Of a stretch of 5,881 nt of DNA, positions 4,544-5,881 are shown in pieces; within the stretch, counting starts at the first letter, position 1, and every line of letters starts with the position of its first letter. The DNA comes from Verrucomicrobiales bacterium (lineage in GTDB: Bacteria; Verrucomicrobiota; Verrucomicrobiia; Verrucomicrobiales; DEV007), in the NCBI GenBank assembly GCA_002708885.1, contig PAPL01000068.1:40623-46503 (forward strand), in the 5' to 3' direction. The position numbers and the translations under genes are program-made. The notes beneath the pieces were generated by a model. It was not told the origin of the DNA. It saw only the letters and a list, made by a program, of their open reading frames with translations, and did not search any database.

Positions 4544-5881
4544 ATGTATTTCCTCAAGAAACTAATGAGCATCGGCGGTAACGCCGCCGCAAAAAAGTTT
4601 CAAGACCAAGAAAAACCATTCTTGGATCATCTGGAGGACCTTCGTGGGACGATGATCAAAGTGTTCGGGACACTGATCGTATCCACAATCATTGCTTTTA
4701 TCTTTTATAAGGACCTGATTGAAGTCATCAAATATCCTATAATTCAGGCCAATGAGGCAGGAGCCAATCTGGCCACAGATCTGAAAGTATTTAGCCCTGT
4801 TGAGGGCTTCATGAGCGTCATTAAGATCTGCTTATACGCGGCGCTAGTAGGTTCATTTCCAATCCTTCTCTATTTTATAGGAGAGTTCATTATCCCGGGG
4901 CTCAACAAAAAAGAAAAGAAGCTGATTCTGCCCGTAGTTGCTACAAGTTTCATACTCTTTACCATTGGAGTCCTATTTGCTTACTTTGTCGTCATACCAA
5001 GGGCATTAGAGTTCTTTGACAGCTTCAATGCAGGAGTCGACATCTCTACTGACCTACGTTTCAAATATACGGTCTCTTTCATCACAATGCTTTGTCTTGT
5101 ATTTGGACTGTGCTTTGAATTACCGGTCGTTGTTTTGACACTCGTGAAATTGGATCTACTCGATTCAAAGATGATGCGAGCGACGCGCTCCTACGCAATC
5201 GTTGCAATGTTTATCCTTGCGGCACTGATCACACCCACACCGGACATATTCACAATGTCCTTACTCGCAGGGCCAATGGTACTCTTATATGAATTTTGTA
5301 TTTGGATGGCTTGGTACATGGAATGGAAAGAAGCCAAGAAAGAAAAAATACGACAAAAAAGAGACCGTGAAGCACTGATAGAAAATCAACAAAATAGAGA
5401 TAATGAAAATGGGTCTGATAATGATAGTTCCTCAGACACTGGAGCCCTTGAATATAATCCTGACAATGAAGTTATCTATGAAGATCAAAGCAGTGATGTC
5501 ATTGGAGAAAATGATGAGGGTGCAGCGTTTGACGAATACCATACAGGGCTAAATGATGAAACTGAGCCGGTTGACCCGACCAGTGACTCTGTTTGGGGAT
5601 ACAGTGATCAGGCAAAGGGAGGCAGTGTTCCAGAAGAATCAGACACTTATACGGATGACCATCATTACGATCATGATTATCATGACCATGGGTATTATGG
5701 TGACGGATATTATAGTGGTCCGACAGAAGAACTGAAAAAAATCCTTCAAGCTGAACTCAGGGAAGACCTTAAAAACGATATAATGCATGACATTAGGCAA
5801 GAGCTTAAAGATGAACTGAAAGCTGAAGTGATTGAGGAGCTGGAAAAAGACTTAAAGAATAAAGGGTCCGAGGAAGAATAA
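4544..5881 (+). CDS. tatC: Sec-independent translocase TatC with a long acidic/His-rich/helical C-terminal extension
   Basis: TatC is the inner-membrane receptor of the twin-arginine pathway. It recognises Tat signal peptides together with TatB and recruits TatA to export folded proteins. Residues 25-260 form the normal core: the amphipathic HLEDLRGTM (29-37; HLxELR motif with Asp in place of Glu), six predicted membrane segments (about 39-55, 92-112, 127-150, 176-200, 217-230, 236-257), FIIPGLNKKEKK (115-126) with E124 matching the signal-peptide-binding E103 of E. coli, FELP (191-194) and ITPTPD (229-234). TatC usually ends near 240-260 aa; this one has 445. The extra cytoplasmic tail has a basic stretch (261-275), an acidic low-complexity region (about 280-370), a His/Asp/Tyr/Gly patch (371-390, five His) and a highly charged helix likely to form a coiled coil (393-440). 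M8 (ATG 4565) is an alternative start. The stop is the last codon of the window. No tatA or tatB is seen here. Confidence 0.96.
   Translation: MYFLKKLMSIGGNAAAKKFQDQEKPFLDHLEDLRGTMIKVFGTLIVSTIIAFIFYKDLIEVIKYPIIQANEAGANLATDLKVFSPVEGFMSVIKICLYAALVGSFPILLYFIGEFIIPGLNKKEKKLILPVVATSFILFTIGVLFAYFVVIPRALEFFDSFNAGVDISTDLRFKYTVSFITMLCLVFGLCFELPVVVLTLVKLDLLDSKMMRATRSYAIVAMFILAALITPTPDIFTMSLLAGPMVLLYEFCIWMAWYMEWKEAKKEKIRQKRDREALIENQQNRDNENGSDNDSSSDTGALEYNPDNEVIYEDQSSDVIGENDEGAAFDEYHTGLNDETEPVDPTSDSVWGYSDQAKGGSVPEESDTYTDDHHYDHDYHDHGYYGDGYYSGPTEELKKILQAELREDLKNDIMHDIRQELKDELKAEVIEELEKDLKNKGSEEE
5720..5863 (+). other. Predicted charged helix / coiled coil at the TatC C-terminus
   Basis: TatC residues 393-440 contain no Pro or Gly after the first two positions. 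They alternate charged and Leu/Ile/Val residues in a roughly heptad rhythm (ELKKILQ, AELREDL, DIMHDIR, QELKDEL, AEVIEEL). This suggests a cytoplasmic amphipathic helix able to oligomerise or bind a partner. The assignment is by eye from composition and spacing only. Confidence 0.6.

Noticed and set aside
5669..5687. Fur-box-like 19-mer (GATCATGATTATCATGACC), about 15/19 identical to the E. coli consensus
   Set aside because: It lies deep inside the tatC tail and is explained by consecutive His, Asp and Tyr codons (CAT/GAT/TAT). It is far from any promoter, so the match is most likely coincidence.

Overview
The window looks like ordinary chromosomal DNA from a Gram-negative (diderm) bacterium. 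It carries a lipid A-type acyltransferase, a membrane-anchored periplasmic M23 peptidase and a TatC translocase, along with housekeeping genes: SRP RNA, a Fur-family regulator and argH. Base composition is slightly AT-rich by eye and similar throughout. I see no insertion sequence, phage gene, tRNA, CRISPR array or other sign of recent transfer. None of the five complete coding starts has a clear Shine-Dalgarno sequence. From the overall protein style (acyltransferase joined to a GT9-like half-domain, HLxxDxN-type M23 peptidase, TatC with a long acidic tail) I lean towards Verrucomicrobiota (PVC group), but that is recall-based inference and could be wrong.

Layout. Positions 1-56 hold the last 17 codons of a gene with an Ala/Glu/Pro/Lys-rich tail. 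Next, on the + strand, is an LpxL/HtrB-like acyltransferase fused to a degenerate N-terminal half of a family 9 glycosyltransferase (95-1471). About 80 bases later lies a gene missed by ORF finding, a small bacterial SRP (4.5S-type) RNA at about 1551-1655, + strand, with a plausible promoter at 1518-1545. An M23 peptidase gene on the - strand runs towards it (stop at 1680). That gene and a + strand Fur-family regulator (2554-3021) are divergent, and their likely ATG codons overlap within a single CATG. argH (3065-4435) follows fur on the same strand with a 43-bp gap. After a 108-bp intergenic region comes tatC (4544-5881), which ends exactly at the window edge.

How the genes relate. Several concern the cell envelope and protein export: SRP RNA serves co-translational targeting to the inner membrane, TatC exports folded twin-arginine proteins, the M23 protein acts on peptidoglycan, and the acyltransferase acts on lipid A or a similar lipid. 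ArgH makes arginine and Fur is a metal-responsive repressor. The Fur-ArgH pair is close enough for co-transcription but has no obvious functional link. No gene-free stretch exceeds 300 bases; the longest, 1472-1679, is mostly the SRP RNA.

No wholly new system is evident. The points most worth following up are the roughly 180-residue C-terminal extension of TatC (acidic, then His/Asp/Tyr-rich, then a charged helix), the truncated GT9-like domain on the acyltransferase, the UGAC tetraloop of the SRP RNA, the overlapping divergent starts, and the altered metal-ligand pattern in the Fur protein.
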